A DNA stretch of 64,000 nucleotides, from positions 1 through 64,000 of the forward strand of contig NCHN01000008.1 of the NCBI GenBank assembly GCA_002281875.1, read 5' to 3'. Under the pieces are notes generated by a model, which had not been told where the DNA came from, made no database searches, and saw only the letters and a list, made by a program, of their open reading frames with translations. Each line of letters opens with the position of its first letter. Positions within the stretch are counted from its first letter, which is position 1. The DNA comes from Sphingobacteriia bacterium 24-36-13. GTDB taxonomy: Bacteria; Bacteroidota; Bacteroidia; Chitinophagales; Chitinophagaceae. A program made the translations under genes and the position numbers. Positions 25,579 through 34,394 of the stretch are shown piece by piece.

Positions 25579-26718
25579 ATGCGAATAGGAATTGTGTGTT
25601 ATCCCACTTTTGGCGGATCAGGTGTTTTAGCTACTGAATTAGGCAAAGCCTTGGCCGATGAAGGACATCAGGTTCATTTTATTACGTATCAGCAACCCGT
25701 AAGACTGAATGTATTTAATACCAATATATTTTATCATGAAGTAAGGGTACCCACTTATCCATTGTTTGATTATCCACCTTATGAAGTAGCATTGGCCAGT
25801 ACCATGGTAGATGTGATCATGAATTATGATTTAGATTTATTGCATGTGCATTATGCTATACCGCATGCATCTGCTGCTTATATGGCGCGTCAAATAGTAC
25901 AAAAGAAAACAGGCAGGCATGTACCCTTCATTACTACATTGCACGGAACAGATATTACACTAGTAGGCAAAGACAAAACCTATGAACCTGTAGTTACATT
26001 TTCCATTAATGAAAGTGATGCCATTACTGCTGTATCTAAAAACCTAAGAGACGAGACCTATCTTTCATTTGCAATAGAAAAAGATATTGAAGTCATTTAC
26101 AATTTTGTAGACGTTAGTCGCTTCAATAAAAAACCCATTGATGCATTTAGAAAAGTAATTGCACCACATGGAGAAAAGATCTTGATGCATGCGAGTAATT
26201 TTAGAAAAGTAAAAAGGGTAACCGATGTCATTTCCGTGTTTGCTGCAGTGCAAAAAGTAGTTCCTTCTAAATTACTCATGGTAGGTGATGGCCCAGAAAG
26301 ACCTGCTTGCGAAGAGTTGGCAAGAGAATTAGGCGTAGAACACGATGTTCGCTTTTTAGGAAAGCAAGAACAAATTGAAGATATATTAGCAGTAAGCGAT
26401 GTGTTTTTACTACCATCCGAATACGAGAGTTTTGGATTAGCCGCATTAGAAGCCATGGCAGCCAGAACAGTGGTGATCAGTACCAATGCCGGTGGATTAG
26501 GTGAAATCAATATTCAAGAAAAAACAGGATTCATGGCCGATGTAGGTGATACAGCAGCCATGAGTAGTTTTGCCATTGAACTATTAAAAGATGAACCTAG
26601 ATTGGCAGAAATGAAAGAAGCTGCTTATGCGCAAGCATCCTTATTTGATATCAAAAATATCATTCCGATTTATGAAGCTTTGTATGGTAGGTTTTGTAGG
26701 ATGAGTTTAGATACTTAA
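25579..26718 (+). CDS. bshA: N-acetyl-alpha-D-glucosaminyl L-malate synthase BshA
   Basis: First enzyme of bacillithiol synthesis: couples UDP-GlcNAc to L-malate. It is a GT-B fold family 4 glycosyltransferase of 379 residues. The N-terminus IGIVCYPTFGGSGVLATELG is highly specific for BshA, as are LHVHYAIPHASAAYMARQI and TTLHGTDITLVGKD. The nucleotide-sugar site reads FLLPSEYESFGLAALEAMA, with E-x7-E. Bacteroidota commonly make bacillithiol as their low-molecular-weight thiol; bshB and bshC are not in the window. The gene is monocistronic and convergent with the hydrolase at 26767, where the tightly packed chromosome gives way to a looser segment. Confidence 0.95.
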   Translation: MRIGIVCYPTFGGSGVLATELGKALADEGHQVHFITYQQPVRLNVFNTNIFYHEVRVPTYPLFDYPPYEVALASTMVDVIMNYDLDLLHVHYAIPHASAAYMARQIVQKKTGRHVPFITTLHGTDITLVGKDKTYEPVVTFSINESDAITAVSKNLRDETYLSFAIEKDIEVIYNFVDVSRFNKKPIDAFRKVIAPHGEKILMHASNFRKVKRVTDVISVFAAVQKVVPSKLLMVGDGPERPACEELARELGVEHDVRFLGKQEQIEDILAVSDVFLLPSEYESFGLAALEAMAARTVVISTNAGGLGEINIQEKTGFMADVGDTAAMSSFAIELLKDEPRLAEMKEAAYAQASLFDIKNIIPIYEALYGRFCRMSLDT

Positions 26719-26766
26719 GTAAAAGGTAAATAATTTTACGCCACAATACCATTGTTGGCTGAAGTT

Positions 26767-27633
26767 TTATTCCCCAACAATAATTGCTTTAGTTGTAGGT
26801 CGTTTAAAAGGATTATTTAAAAACCGTTCAACAATTTGATTAAAAAGGGCATGTTCACTTCTTAACATAAAATGTGTGGCTCCGGGCATTATAAATAATT
26901 GAGATTTTTGAATGTTTTGATACATTTCTACAACATGTTCTAATTTGATCATATCCGCATCGCCTGCCATAATTAGTACTTCTGCTTTAATTTTTAATAA
27001 TTCTACATTTTTTAAGTTAGGATATTTGTAGTCAAGATTAGTAACAGTTAAATTTCGTAAAGTTTCAATGGAAGAATCCCCTCTTGCAATCTTATCCTCC
27101 ATTTGCTTAATCGTTTTTTCCATTTCAACAATAACCCAATGAAAGAGTGCATTTGAATCAGGGCGTATATTAGGAGAGGTAGCAACAAGTTTTTTTACTT
27201 TGTTCGGATACTGTATGGCCATCATTAATCCAATAATACCGCCATCACTTTGGCCTATAATATAAGCTGAATCAATTTTTAAATAATTAAGAAGGGCATT
27301 ATAATCTTTTGCCATTAAATCAAAAGTAAGTTCCTCATTCCCATTGTCAGACTTGCCTTGAAATCTACTATCAGCAATAATCACATAATATTTGCTTCTA
27401 AAATATTCAATCTGACACCTTTCCGCATTTATATAGCCACCATTTCCGTGAATAAGTAAGAGGGGTTGCCTAGATGAATCTCCATAGGTCTCATAATACA
27501 TTTTAATATTATTGACATGGGCAAACTTTCCAGCAGTAATATTTTGTCCATAAATTACGGAAGTAACACAAGTGTCTTGACTAAAAACATATACATTAAA
27601 GGACAAACTGATGAGCAGAAATATAAATTTCAT
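26767..27633 (-). CDS. Exported alpha/beta hydrolase
   Basis: Hydrolase of 288 residues with a signal peptide (IFLLISLSFNVYVFSQ). Oxyanion segment PLLLIHGNGGY, nucleophile elbow IIGQSDGGIIGLM (Ser in G-x-S-x-G), acid in IMAGDADMIK and catalytic histidine in MPGATHFML: a complete triad. The cap region around 165-215 is helical. The substrate is unknown; esters and small acylated compounds are common for this class. The gene is monocistronic on the minus strand at the start of the accessory-looking segment and convergent with bshA. An 8-base inverted repeat at 26751-26781 overlaps its 3' end. Confidence 0.86.
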   Translation of the reverse strand: MKFIFLLISLSFNVYVFSQDTCVTSVIYGQNITAGKFAHVNNIKMYYETYGDSSRQPLLLIHGNGGYINAERCQIEYFRSKYYVIIADSRFQGKSDNGNEELTFDLMAKDYNALLNYLKIDSAYIIGQSDGGIIGLMMAIQYPNKVKKLVATSPNIRPDSNALFHWVIVEMEKTIKQMEDKIARGDSSIETLRNLTVTNLDYKYPNLKNVELLKIKAEVLIMAGDADMIKLEHVVEMYQNIQKSQLFIMPGATHFMLRSEHALFNQIVERFLNNPFKRPTTKAIIVGE

Positions 27634-27722
27634 AATTGTTGAGATTGATTAGCAATACCAAAAGATGAATTATCAAAGGTGGAAGTGTATTTTATATGCC
27701 GACCCTTTTTAGATCGTCTTCA

Positions 27723-28331
27723 TTAGCAACAATTTTCCCCTACTTGGATTGGTGGGCATTTAACCGTCCCGTAACTACAATACACACAACAGTCGCCTTG
27801 TAATGGTTTCAGTCGTGTTTTACATTTCTCACATTCGTAGAAATATATACAAGCATCAGTCGGCATAATTTCAGTTTTCTTGTGTCCGCATTTTGGACAG
27901 GTCAAAGTTGATTGTGTTTCAACGTTCTTGCCGTTATAAGTTGTGCAGGTCTCGCAAGTTCCGTTCATTTTGTTAAGTTTATAATTCCAAATTGTCGCTA
28001 AGAGAAGTCCGAACATACCAGCATAAAGAGAATATGTCCAGTAGTCGCTGTCGTTTATATGATATGAGTAAAAAATTAAAAGTCCGCTTGAAATAGCTAC
28101 GATTAAAGGATACATACAACGGTGTCTGCGATATGAAATGTAAAGTCCGCCAACTGATATTAAAACCATTACTTGAAAAATCCACATTGTCCACCCACCG
28201 AAAAGTTCAAAACTCCCAAGTCCAAGTGCTGAAGCTGCAAACGCAAAAAGTGGAAAACAGCAAGGTGAAAAAAATGCGGTCAAGAAAAGTCCAGCCATCC
28301 CCAATTTGTCTATGTTATTCGTTAATTTCAT
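27723..28331 (-). CDS. MerC-like membrane protein fused to a cysteine-rich GDCC/zinc-ribbon domain
   Basis: 202 residues in two parts. Residues 1-118 form four membrane segments of the MerC kind, with a vicinal cysteine pair C24-C25 (FSPCCFPLF) in the first, where MerC uses cysteines to pass Hg(II) inward. After a linker, residues 126-202 are cysteine-rich: CETC (126-129), CPKC (145-148), CEKC (167-170), then GDCCVYCSYGTVKCPPIQ (179-196) and a final CC. The GDCC-x-x-CSYG-x-x-x-CPP motif also occurs as a small separate protein near mercury-resistance genes. A role in soft-metal transport or sensing is inferred. No merA or merR is adjacent; the gene stands alone with long gaps on both sides. 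Confidence 0.82.
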   Translation of the reverse strand: MKLTNNIDKLGMAGLFLTAFFSPCCFPLFAFAASALGLGSFELFGGWTMWIFQVMVLISVGGLYISYRRHRCMYPLIVAISSGLLIFYSYHINDSDYWTYSLYAGMFGLLLATIWNYKLNKMNGTCETCTTYNGKNVETQSTLTCPKCGHKKTEIMPTDACIYFYECEKCKTRLKPLQGDCCVYCSYGTVKCPPIQVGENCC

Positions 28332-28785
28332 TCTCGTCTTTTATGTTGTTTAAGTGTCAAACTATCGGTCTGGTAGGGTTGCATATAACGGACAGGGCTT
28401 GCTACTGTGCAGGTATTCATTGAACATCCAGCCCGGAACCGCTAATGATTGAAAGGATGAAGTTAACAACAAAAAGATGAAAACATATTCGTCAGCCAGC
28501 ATAGCAGCAAAACCCCAATAGAATTACAAAAAACCGAAGATAACTTCCGACAGCCTGTACCTTTAAACTTGTGTTGCCTGTGTAAGAAACTTTACCTATC
28601 AGTTCTATTATAAATCCTGCAGATATCGGCATTTTTTAAGTATATCCTGTCGCTGCTGACAGTTAACATTTTTTGTCTGCTGTAACGGGTTGCAGTTATA
28701 AAAGCCACTTCGTCCATCAGGTGCATAGCAGTTACAGCAAACAAAGTGTCATAATGATTAGTACTGTTTTTTCTTCATTCATCAT
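28332..28785. other. Non-coding gap (454 bases) with inverted repeats
   Basis: No credible gene. Near 28381-28430, GCATATAACGGACAGGGCTT begins a segment with short self-complementary pieces (GGGCT and AGCCC), reminiscent of repetitive palindromes between accessory genes in this phylum. A longer imperfect inverted repeat is at 28672-28745. Between them I see nothing beyond broken frames. It separates the MerC-like gene from the end of the nrd operon. Confidence 0.5.
28672..28745. repeat. Long imperfect inverted repeat downstream of the nrd operon
   Basis: Arms TTTGTCTGCTGTAAC (28672-28686) and GTTACAGCAAACAAA (28731-28745) are complementary at 14 of 15 positions, with a 44-base loop. It lies 41 bases beyond the last operon gene and could be a transcript-ending or stabilising stem, or a trace of a recombination site. 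It does not match integron attC consensus ends well and lacks a T-tract typical of an intrinsic terminator. Confidence 0.6.
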
Positions 28786-29247
28786 TTATGCTGCATTTTC
28801 AATTGCAATAAAGTTTACTAATTTTCCTTTTTTGTTGAAGACCGGATAACCTTCTATATGACATTTGTAAATACTGCCATCTTTTTTGTAGTTGGTAATG
28901 ATACTTTCAAATGAACTTTGTTTATCAACTGCTATTTTAATTTTTTGCCTTTCTGTAATTTCAGTTTTAGCACCTTGAAACATATGAGGGCTTCTACCAA
29001 TTACATCTTTCTGTGTATAACCATTCATGGCAAAAATATTTTCAGTAGCATGAATGATGTTTAGTTTGGTGTCTGTAATGATGATTACTTTATTCTCCCA
29101 AACTAATGTATTGCCAAGCGAAACAAGAGTATTATGCCAGAATTTTTCTTTCATTATTTTTTGCATCGTTTTTAAATCGTCTGCTAATTGCATTCTTCTT
29201 TGCAAACCTTCTAAACAAATATCCCAACATAAAAGTGGATGTGCCAT
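28786..29247 (-). CDS. Single PAS-domain protein, last gene of the riboswitch operon
   Basis: Cytosolic protein of 153 residues. A short helical N-terminus with several cysteines and methionines (LCWDICLEGLQRRMQLAD) leads into one PAS domain at about 50-150 (IIITDTKLNIIHATENIFAM; GYTQKDVIGRSPHMFQG; KDGSIYKCHIEGYPVFNKKG). It has no output domain. The LOV photo-adduct motif NCRFLQ is replaced by SPHMFQG, so it is not a flavin photoreceptor of that kind; a heme or small-ligand PAS, or a simple dimerisation module, is possible. It starts 3 bases after the DUF6580 gene stop and is therefore very likely part of the nrdB-nrdA transcript. No function is assigned. Confidence 0.78.
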   Translation of the reverse strand: MAHPLLCWDICLEGLQRRMQLADDLKTMQKIMKEKFWHNTLVSLGNTLVWENKVIIITDTKLNIIHATENIFAMNGYTQKDVIGRSPHMFQGAKTEITERQKIKIAVDKQSSFESIITNYKKDGSIYKCHIEGYPVFNKKGKLVNFIAIENAA

Positions 29248-29250
29248 AAT

Positions 29251-29823
29251 TTACTGTCTCGCATGTGTTAAACGTAAAACTGGGAATTGTTTTTGTGCCA
29301 ATGCAAAAGAACCAAACAACACAGCACTATAAAATAGATCCCCATACATTGTTCCTTTTAAAAACGGGATAGCTGCTTCGTAGCAAGTAATAAGTCCACT
29401 AGAGTTTTGAGGATAAAATGAAGAACCTAACCAAACGCCAAAATTTGATACCAAAAAGAAGATTACTGTTGAAGCCAACGCACCTGCAAGAACTCTTTGA
29501 GTATTTACTTTATTTAAAATAAAAATACCTACAAAAACAATCAATAAATAGCTTCCGTATTGCCAATAAAACCCTTCGTAAAACCATGTAAACTTTGGAT
29601 AGTATTGTGCATAGATTACATTGTTGATGAATAAATCACTTAACCACGTAGCAGTAATAGGAATAAAAAATGCCAGCCTTTTTTTTTGAAAATGTGCAGC
29701 ACCAAATAACCCAATTACACCCAATGGTGAAAAGTTGGGCATGTGTGGAATTATGCGGCTGAAAGCTGCCAGAGCAATCATTGAACATAATACAGACAGG
29801 CGGATGTTTAATTTTTTATCCAT
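29251..29823 (-). CDS. DUF6580-family membrane protein, putative ECF-like transporter
   Basis: Inner-membrane protein of 190 residues with five to six hydrophobic segments (LSVLCSMIALAAFSRIIPHM; FSPLGVIGLFGAAHF; LAFFIPITATWLSDLF; YLLIVFVGIFILNKV; VLAGALASTVIFFLVSNFGV; TMYGDLFYSAVLFGSFALA). Topology and size resemble substrate-binding S components of ECF vitamin transporters, and the family is annotated as putative transport. Its place in a B12-riboswitch operon suggests cobalamin, a corrinoid or cobalt as substrate (inference). Solitary S-component-like B12 transporters such as BtuM offer a precedent of similar size. The gene contains a run of nine A residues on the coding strand near 29679-29687 that could be prone to slippage. 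Confidence 0.78.
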   Translation of the reverse strand: MDKKLNIRLSVLCSMIALAAFSRIIPHMPNFSPLGVIGLFGAAHFQKKRLAFFIPITATWLSDLFINNVIYAQYYPKFTWFYEGFYWQYGSYLLIVFVGIFILNKVNTQRVLAGALASTVIFFLVSNFGVWLGSSFYPQNSSGLITCYEAAIPFLKGTMYGDLFYSAVLFGSFALAQKQFPVLRLTHARQ

Positions 29824-29861
29824 AATATTCTAATTTTCAAATGAAACAATACTGCAATTTT

Positions 29862-30344
29862 TTACTCTCTTTTCATCCTTGAAAAAGGATAGCCATTGCA
29901 GCCTTTACGTGGATTTACCCTGTCAGCTGCTGCAGTGTTAATAGCTTTCTGCATTGTAGCAGCTTTATATGCCGTAAGACAATAACCCCATTTCCACGGT
30001 TGCATGTTTTCGAAATACATAATGTCAATACGGCTGTATAAGCCACCGTCTGATGGATTGGCTTTATCGTTTTGAGCTATAAAATAATTGTCTTCTTTAT
30101 TATACATGAGCAGGTGATATTTAGTGCCTGCTCCATGTAGCCACTCTTTATTACTGGTATGATATATGCTGCCATAATCGTCTTTGAAAGTTCCCAGCAG
30201 TTCATCAGGTACTTGTTGCAAAGTTTGAACCTGGCTTTTATAAGAAGTATGGCATGATATTGTGAATAGCCATACTGCTACTGTAAGCAGTATAATCCGG
30301 TGAACCCAAATTACATTTGTCTTTCTATAATTATTCCTTTTCAT
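29862..30344 (-). CDS. Small predicted lipoprotein of unknown function
   Basis: 160 residues. The N-terminal hydrophobic helix (IILLTVAVWLFTISC) ends in a lipobox-like FTISC with Cys31, consistent with lipidation and anchoring in the inner or outer membrane. The mature part contains VPDELLGTFKDDYGSIYHTS and EWLHGAGTKYHLLMYN, with two further cysteines (WGYCLTAYKAA; NPRKGCNGYPFSRM) that might form a disulfide. I do not recognise the fold. The start codon lies 3 bases beyond the nrdA stop and DUF6580 follows 38 bases later, so it belongs to the same transcript. The context suggests a role linked to B12 status; nothing in the sequence proves this. Confidence 0.75.
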   Translation of the reverse strand: MKRNNYRKTNVIWVHRIILLTVAVWLFTISCHTSYKSQVQTLQQVPDELLGTFKDDYGSIYHTSNKEWLHGAGTKYHLLMYNKEDNYFIAQNDKANPSDGGLYSRIDIMYFENMQPWKWGYCLTAYKAATMQKAINTAAADRVNPRKGCNGYPFSRMKRE

Positions 30345-30347
30345 TTT

Positions 30348-32747
30348 TTAAGAACCGCAACTTATACAACCATCTTCCATGCTGCAACTCGGACTATCAG
30401 TTTGAGTTGGCTTTACATCATTGTCGGCAGTTGAGTGTTTGCTCATTATTTCTGTTGATGGAATTAAAGGGTTGATTTCAATGCTGCTTTGTTTTTCCAC
30501 CGTAAACTGTACAGCCTGTGTTGCTGCCTGTGTACGCAAATAATACATGCCTGTTTTCAATCCTTTTTTCCATGCATAAAAGTGCATAGAAGTGAGTTTG
30601 GAAGTATTGGGATTATCAACAAATAAATTCAGTGATTGGGATTGGCAGATGTAAGCACCTCTGTCGGCAGCCATGTCAATAATGTTACGCTGCTTAATTT
30701 CCCAAACTGTTTTGTACAACTCTTTTATGTCGGCAGGTATTTCTTCAATATTTTGAATTGAACCGTTAGCGGCTATTATTTTATTTTTCATGCTGTTGTT
30801 CCATAAACCTAAATTCACTAAATCTTTTAAAAGATGCTTATTTACGATTATGAACTCACCGCTTAAAACTCTTCTTGTATAAATATTGCTGGTGTAAGGT
30901 TCAAAACATTCGTTATTGCCAAAAATTTGAGAAGTAGATGCTGTGGGCATGGGTGCAAGCAGCAATGAATTTCTTACACCAAATTGTTTAACTTCTTCTT
31001 TTAGTGAAGCCCAATCCCAACGGCCGGTTGATGTTACACCCCACATATCAAATTGAAAAACTCCTTTTGAAACGGGCGAACCCGCAAAGGTTTCATAAGC
31101 CCCATGTTCTTTTGCCAAATCTTTACTGGCTGTCATGGCAGCAAAGTAAATGGTTTCAAAAATATTTTTGTTGAGTATTTTTGCCAACTCACTTTCAAAT
31201 GGCAAACGCAACAAAATGAACACATCTGCCAAGCCCTGCACACCCAAACCAATGGGGCGGTGTTTCATATTTGAAGTTCTTGCTTCTTCAATCGGGTAGT
31301 AGTTGTTGTCAATAATTTTGTTTAGGTTTTTTGTAACCTGATAAGTTACTTCATATAATTTTTGCTGATCAAATTTTCCATTAATTACAAAACGGGGCAA
31401 TGCCAGTGAAGCTAAATTACAAACTGCTACTTCATCTTTACTTGTGTATTCCATTATCTCTGTGCAAAGATTACTACTCTTAATAGTTCCTAAATTCTGT
31501 TGATTACTTTTGCTATTGACAGCATCTTTATAAAGCATGTAAGGTGTGCCAGTTTCAATTTGCGATTGCAAAATGGCAAACCATAGATCCTGAGCCTTTA
31601 CAGTTTTTCTTGCTTTGCCTTCGATTTCGTATTTTGTGTATAGCGTTTCAAATGCTTCGCCCCAACATTCACTTAGCCCCGGTGCTTCATTCGGGCAAAA
31701 CAAACTCCACTCACCATTTGCTTCCACTCGTTTCATAAACAAATCGCAAATCCACAAAGCAAAAAACAAATCCCTTGCTCTCATTTCTTCTTTGCCGTGA
31801 TTTTTTCTTAAATCCAAAAATTCAAATACATCGGCGTGCCACGGCTCTAAATAAATGGCAAATGCACCTTTGCGTTTGCCACCGCCCTGGTCAACATAGC
31901 GAGCAGTATCATTGAAAACACGAAGCATGGGAATAATTCCGTTGCTTGTACCGTTTGTACCACCAATATAACTACCAGTTGCCCTGATGTTATGTATGGC
32001 TAAACCAATGCCTCCTGCACTTTGAGAAATTTTAGCTGTTTGCTTTAATGTGTCATAGATACCGTCAATGCTATCTTCTTTCATGGTTAACAAAAAGCAG
32101 GAACTCATTTGTGGTTTAGGAGAGCCTGCATTAAATAAAGTTGGTGTAGCATGTGTCATCCATCTTTCGCTCATCAGGTGATAAGTTGCAATAGCGCTTT
32201 CGATATCTTCTTTGTGTATTCCTATCGCAACTCTCATATACATGTGCTGTGGACGCTCTGCAATTTTGCCATCAACTTTTAAGAGATAAGACTTTTCCAA
32301 AGTCTTAAAGCCAAAATAATCAAATCCAAAATCCCTGTCGTAAATGATGGTGCTATCAAGCAACTCTGCATGTTCTTCAATTATCTGCATCACATCATCG
32401 GCTATAAGTGGTAATTTTTTTTGTGTTGCTGAATCTACATAGTTGTAAAGCCTTCGCATGGTTGCAGAAAAACTTTTAACTGTATTTTTATGCAGATTAC
32501 TTATGGCGATCCTTGATGCAAGAATTGCATAGTCTGGATGAGTAATAGTTAGTGAAGCTGCTGTTTCTGCTGCAAGGTTGTCTAATTCAGTTGTAGGTAC
32601 CCCTGCATAAATACCTTCGATGGTTTTCTTTGCAACATCTATTACGTTTACCATCGGGCTTAAGCTGTAACTCAATTTTTCAATTCTTGCAGTTACCTTG
32701 TCAAATTTTACTGATTCCTGTTTTCCGTTTCTTTTAATTACAAACAT
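30348..32747 (-). CDS. nrdA: Class I ribonucleoside-diphosphate reductase, alpha subunit
   Basis: Large catalytic subunit that reduces ribonucleotides to deoxyribonucleotides. 799 residues. An N-terminal ATP-cone (about 1-90, [20 protein letters not shown]) gives dATP/ATP control of overall activity. Active-site cysteines are C217 (QMSSCFLL), thiyl-radical C428 (SSNLCTEIM) and C443 (VAVCNLASL), matching E. coli C225, C439 and C462. The C-terminal shuttle pair sits in the tail EDGCISCGS. The Tyr relay segment [10 protein letters not shown] is present. nrdB is 27 bases upstream and a cobalamin riboswitch precedes both, so expression of this B12-independent enzyme is expected to fall when B12 is available. 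Identity is secure. Confidence 0.97.
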   Translation of the reverse strand: MFVIKRNGKQESVKFDKVTARIEKLSYSLSPMVNVIDVAKKTIEGIYAGVPTTELDNLAAETAASLTITHPDYAILASRIAISNLHKNTVKSFSATMRRLYNYVDSATQKKLPLIADDVMQIIEEHAELLDSTIIYDRDFGFDYFGFKTLEKSYLLKVDGKIAERPQHMYMRVAIGIHKEDIESAIATYHLMSERWMTHATPTLFNAGSPKPQMSSCFLLTMKEDSIDGIYDTLKQTAKISQSAGGIGLAIHNIRATGSYIGGTNGTSNGIIPMLRVFNDTARYVDQGGGKRKGAFAIYLEPWHADVFEFLDLRKNHGKEEMRARDLFFALWICDLFMKRVEANGEWSLFCPNEAPGLSECWGEAFETLYTKYEIEGKARKTVKAQDLWFAILQSQIETGTPYMLYKDAVNSKSNQQNLGTIKSSNLCTEIMEYTSKDEVAVCNLASLALPRFVINGKFDQQKLYEVTYQVTKNLNKIIDNNYYPIEEARTSNMKHRPIGLGVQGLADVFILLRLPFESELAKILNKNIFETIYFAAMTASKDLAKEHGAYETFAGSPVSKGVFQFDMWGVTSTGRWDWASLKEEVKQFGVRNSLLLAPMPTASTSQIFGNNECFEPYTSNIYTRRVLSGEFIIVNKHLLKDLVNLGLWNNSMKNKIIAANGSIQNIEEIPADIKELYKTVWEIKQRNIIDMAADRGAYICQSQSLNLFVDNPNTSKLTSMHFYAWKKGLKTGMYYLRTQAATQAVQFTVEKQSSIEINPLIPSTEIMSKHSTADNDVKPTQTDSPSCSMEDGCISCGS

Positions 32748-32774
32748 GGAGGTAGTATATTTATTTTAATTGTT

Positions 32775-33743
32775 TTAAAAATCTTCTTCTGTTGAAAATA
32801 CCTGTGATTCTTTGTTGCCCATTACACCGGCTTTTTGATAATCGCCAACTCTTTTCTCAAAGAAATTTGTTTTGCCCTGTAGCGAAATCATCTCCATAAA
32901 GTCAAATGGATTGGTAGCATTGTAAATTTTTGTGCAGCCTAATTCACTTAACCAACGGTCTGCAACAAATTCAATGTATTGCTGCATCAATTTGGCATTC
33001 ATACCAATTAAATCAACAGGCAATGCTTCGGTGATAAATTCTTTTTCTATTATTACTGCATCCGTTATAATGTCCTGCACTTGTTTTTCAGATAATTTGT
33101 TTTGTAGCATATTGTACAGCAAACAGGCAAACTCACAATGCAAGCCTTCATCACGGCTTATTAATTCGTTGCTAAATGTAAGCCCCGGCATTAGTCCTCT
33201 TTTCTTTAACCAGAAAATAGAACAGAAACTACCGCTAAAAAATATCCCTTCCACCGCTGCAAATGCAACAAGGCGTTCTGCAAAATTACCATTGTCTATC
33301 CAACGCAAAGCCCATTCTGCTTTTTTCTTTACTGCCGGCACAGTGTCAATGGCATGAAATAGTTTGTGTTTTTCCTGTGGGTCTTTGATGTAAGTATCAA
33401 TAAGTAGAGCATAGGTTTCGCTGTGTATATTTTCCATCATAATTTGAAAGCCATAAAAGCACCTTGCTTCAGGCAACTGTACTTCACTCATAAAGTTTAC
33501 TGCAAGATTTTCATTTACAATGCCATCACTTGCAGCAAAAAAAGCCAACACATGAGAGATAAAATGGCGTTCGCCATTGTTTAAATTCTCCCAGTCTTTA
33601 AGGTCGCTGCTTAAATCAATTTCTTCTGCAGTCCAAAAGCTGGCTTCATGCCGTTTATAGTGCTCCCAAATTTTTGGATAGTTTATTGGAAGAATAACAA
33701 ACCGGTCTTTATTTTCTTTTAAAAGTATTTCCTCTTGCTGCAT
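32775..33743 (-). CDS. nrdB: Class I ribonucleoside-diphosphate reductase, beta subunit
   Basis: Ferritin-like subunit that houses the di-metal centre and radical. 322 residues. Metal ligands are visible: D73 (AASDGIV), E104 and H107 (MMENIHSE), E165 (AVEGIFF), E199 and H202 ([10 protein letters not shown]). Y111, four residues after H107, occupies the radical tyrosine position (E. coli Y122), so this is a tyrosyl-radical type and not a Tyr-less class Ic form. The sequence resembles the eukaryote-like RRM2 branch. First gene of the operon; its start lies about 130 bases downstream of the riboswitch core. The C-terminal tail [10 protein letters not shown] is the usual peptide that docks on the alpha subunit. 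Confidence 0.97.
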   Translation of the reverse strand: MQQEEILLKENKDRFVILPINYPKIWEHYKRHEASFWTAEEIDLSSDLKDWENLNNGERHFISHVLAFFAASDGIVNENLAVNFMSEVQLPEARCFYGFQIMMENIHSETYALLIDTYIKDPQEKHKLFHAIDTVPAVKKKAEWALRWIDNGNFAERLVAFAAVEGIFFSGSFCSIFWLKKRGLMPGLTFSNELISRDEGLHCEFACLLYNMLQNKLSEKQVQDIITDAVIIEKEFITEALPVDLIGMNAKLMQQYIEFVADRWLSELGCTKIYNATNPFDFMEMISLQGKTNFFEKRVGDYQKAGVMGNKESQVFSTEEDF

Positions 33744-33869
33744 AATAAATATTTGTTTCTATTTTTTACTTGCAGACGAAAAGTACAGTGCCGAAAGAAT
33801 TAGCCACATCAAGAAGCGAATACTGTCAGTACCATGCCTTTCACCCGAAAGCGTTGTTACTAAATGTTT

Positions 33870-34010
33870 GATTTTGGCAGGTCTTCTGACTTGCTCCATT
33901 GTTTAATGCCTTCCCGTCTGTAATGACAGTGGCATGGTTATTAAACAACTTTGGTGGAGCTTACAGCTACGGGGATAGTTCCTGACTTTAACAGGATTCC
34001 CTTTTAATGA
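33870..34010 (-). ncRNA. Cobalamin (B12) riboswitch upstream of nrdB
   Basis: Read on the minus strand, the conserved cobalamin-element blocks occur in order: AAAAGGGAATCCTG (near 34006-33993), AGTCAGGAACTATCCCCGTA then GCTGTAAGC (near 33987-33960), GCCACTGTCATTACAGACGG with GGAAGGC (near 33934-33908), and the B12 box AAGTCAGAAGACCTGCC (33892-33876). An extra 11-bp hairpin (GAAAATCCACC / GGCGGATTTTC, one mismatch, 34009-34033) lies just 5'. A TATTTTGG box at 34043-34036 may be the promoter -7 element. Such elements usually switch genes off when adenosylcobalamin binds; the expression platform in the 130 bases before nrdB was not resolved. Confidence 0.93.
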
Positions 34011-34035
34011 AAATCCGCCTATGGTGGATTTTCAA

Positions 34036-34394
34036 CCAAAATACAATGTAAAATAATAATCTAAATTTAAATTTGGAGCAAGTTGTTATACACTTTATGT
34101 TGAAAACGATTGTAATTCGCTATAGTAGAGTGTGATAAAATATCGTCTGCTGTTGATGGTTGTTGAGTTGCTGATGTTTAAGGTAAAGACGATAAGAATA
34201 TAGTTCGCTGGGTGGTGGGTAGGCTGTGAGTTGGCACTTTTAGCTCTTTACGAGGTTCTCTTTGTGCCAGAGTTTTTGTGCCTTGTAATCTGCTAAAAAT
34301 CGTGTTGGGTAATGTCGGTAATATCTTGGATATTTAAATCTTTGTGTATGTCGTTTAGGGTGACGTACAACATCAGTTTGTGTTTAATCTACAT
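34036..34394. other. Non-coding stretch between riboswitch and membrane-sensor gene
   Basis: No credible gene in about 360 bases. It probably holds the promoter of the nrd operon at its left end. TTTGTGCC occurs twice within 20 bases (near 34261-34290, CTTTGTGCCAGAGTTTTTGT then GCC), a small direct repeat of unknown meaning. The rest shows only broken frames. Confidence 0.4.

Noticed and set aside
26097..26510. 137-residue minus-strand open frame inside bshA
   Set aside because: Antisense to a highly conserved gene; composition reflects the complement of its codons, with no family features.
26751..26781. Inverted repeat ATTGTTGG / CCAACAAT between bshA and the hydrolase as terminator
   Set aside because: Stem of only 8 bp with a 15-base loop and weak G+C, and no convincing T-tract; it also enters the hydrolase coding end. 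Possible but not supported enough to list.
28786..29247. LOV-type photoreceptor in the last operon gene
   Set aside because: The PAS domain lacks the reactive cysteine motif (NCRFLQ); the position reads SPHMFQG.
29679..29687. Nine-A run in the DUF6580 gene as a phase-variation switch
   Set aside because: Similar runs occur elsewhere in this A+T-rich window, and no known phase-variable role fits; kept only as a remark in the gene entry.
34250..34300. Short TTTGTGCC direct repeat as a mobile element end
   Set aside because: Only two copies of eight bases, no target duplication, no transposase nearby.
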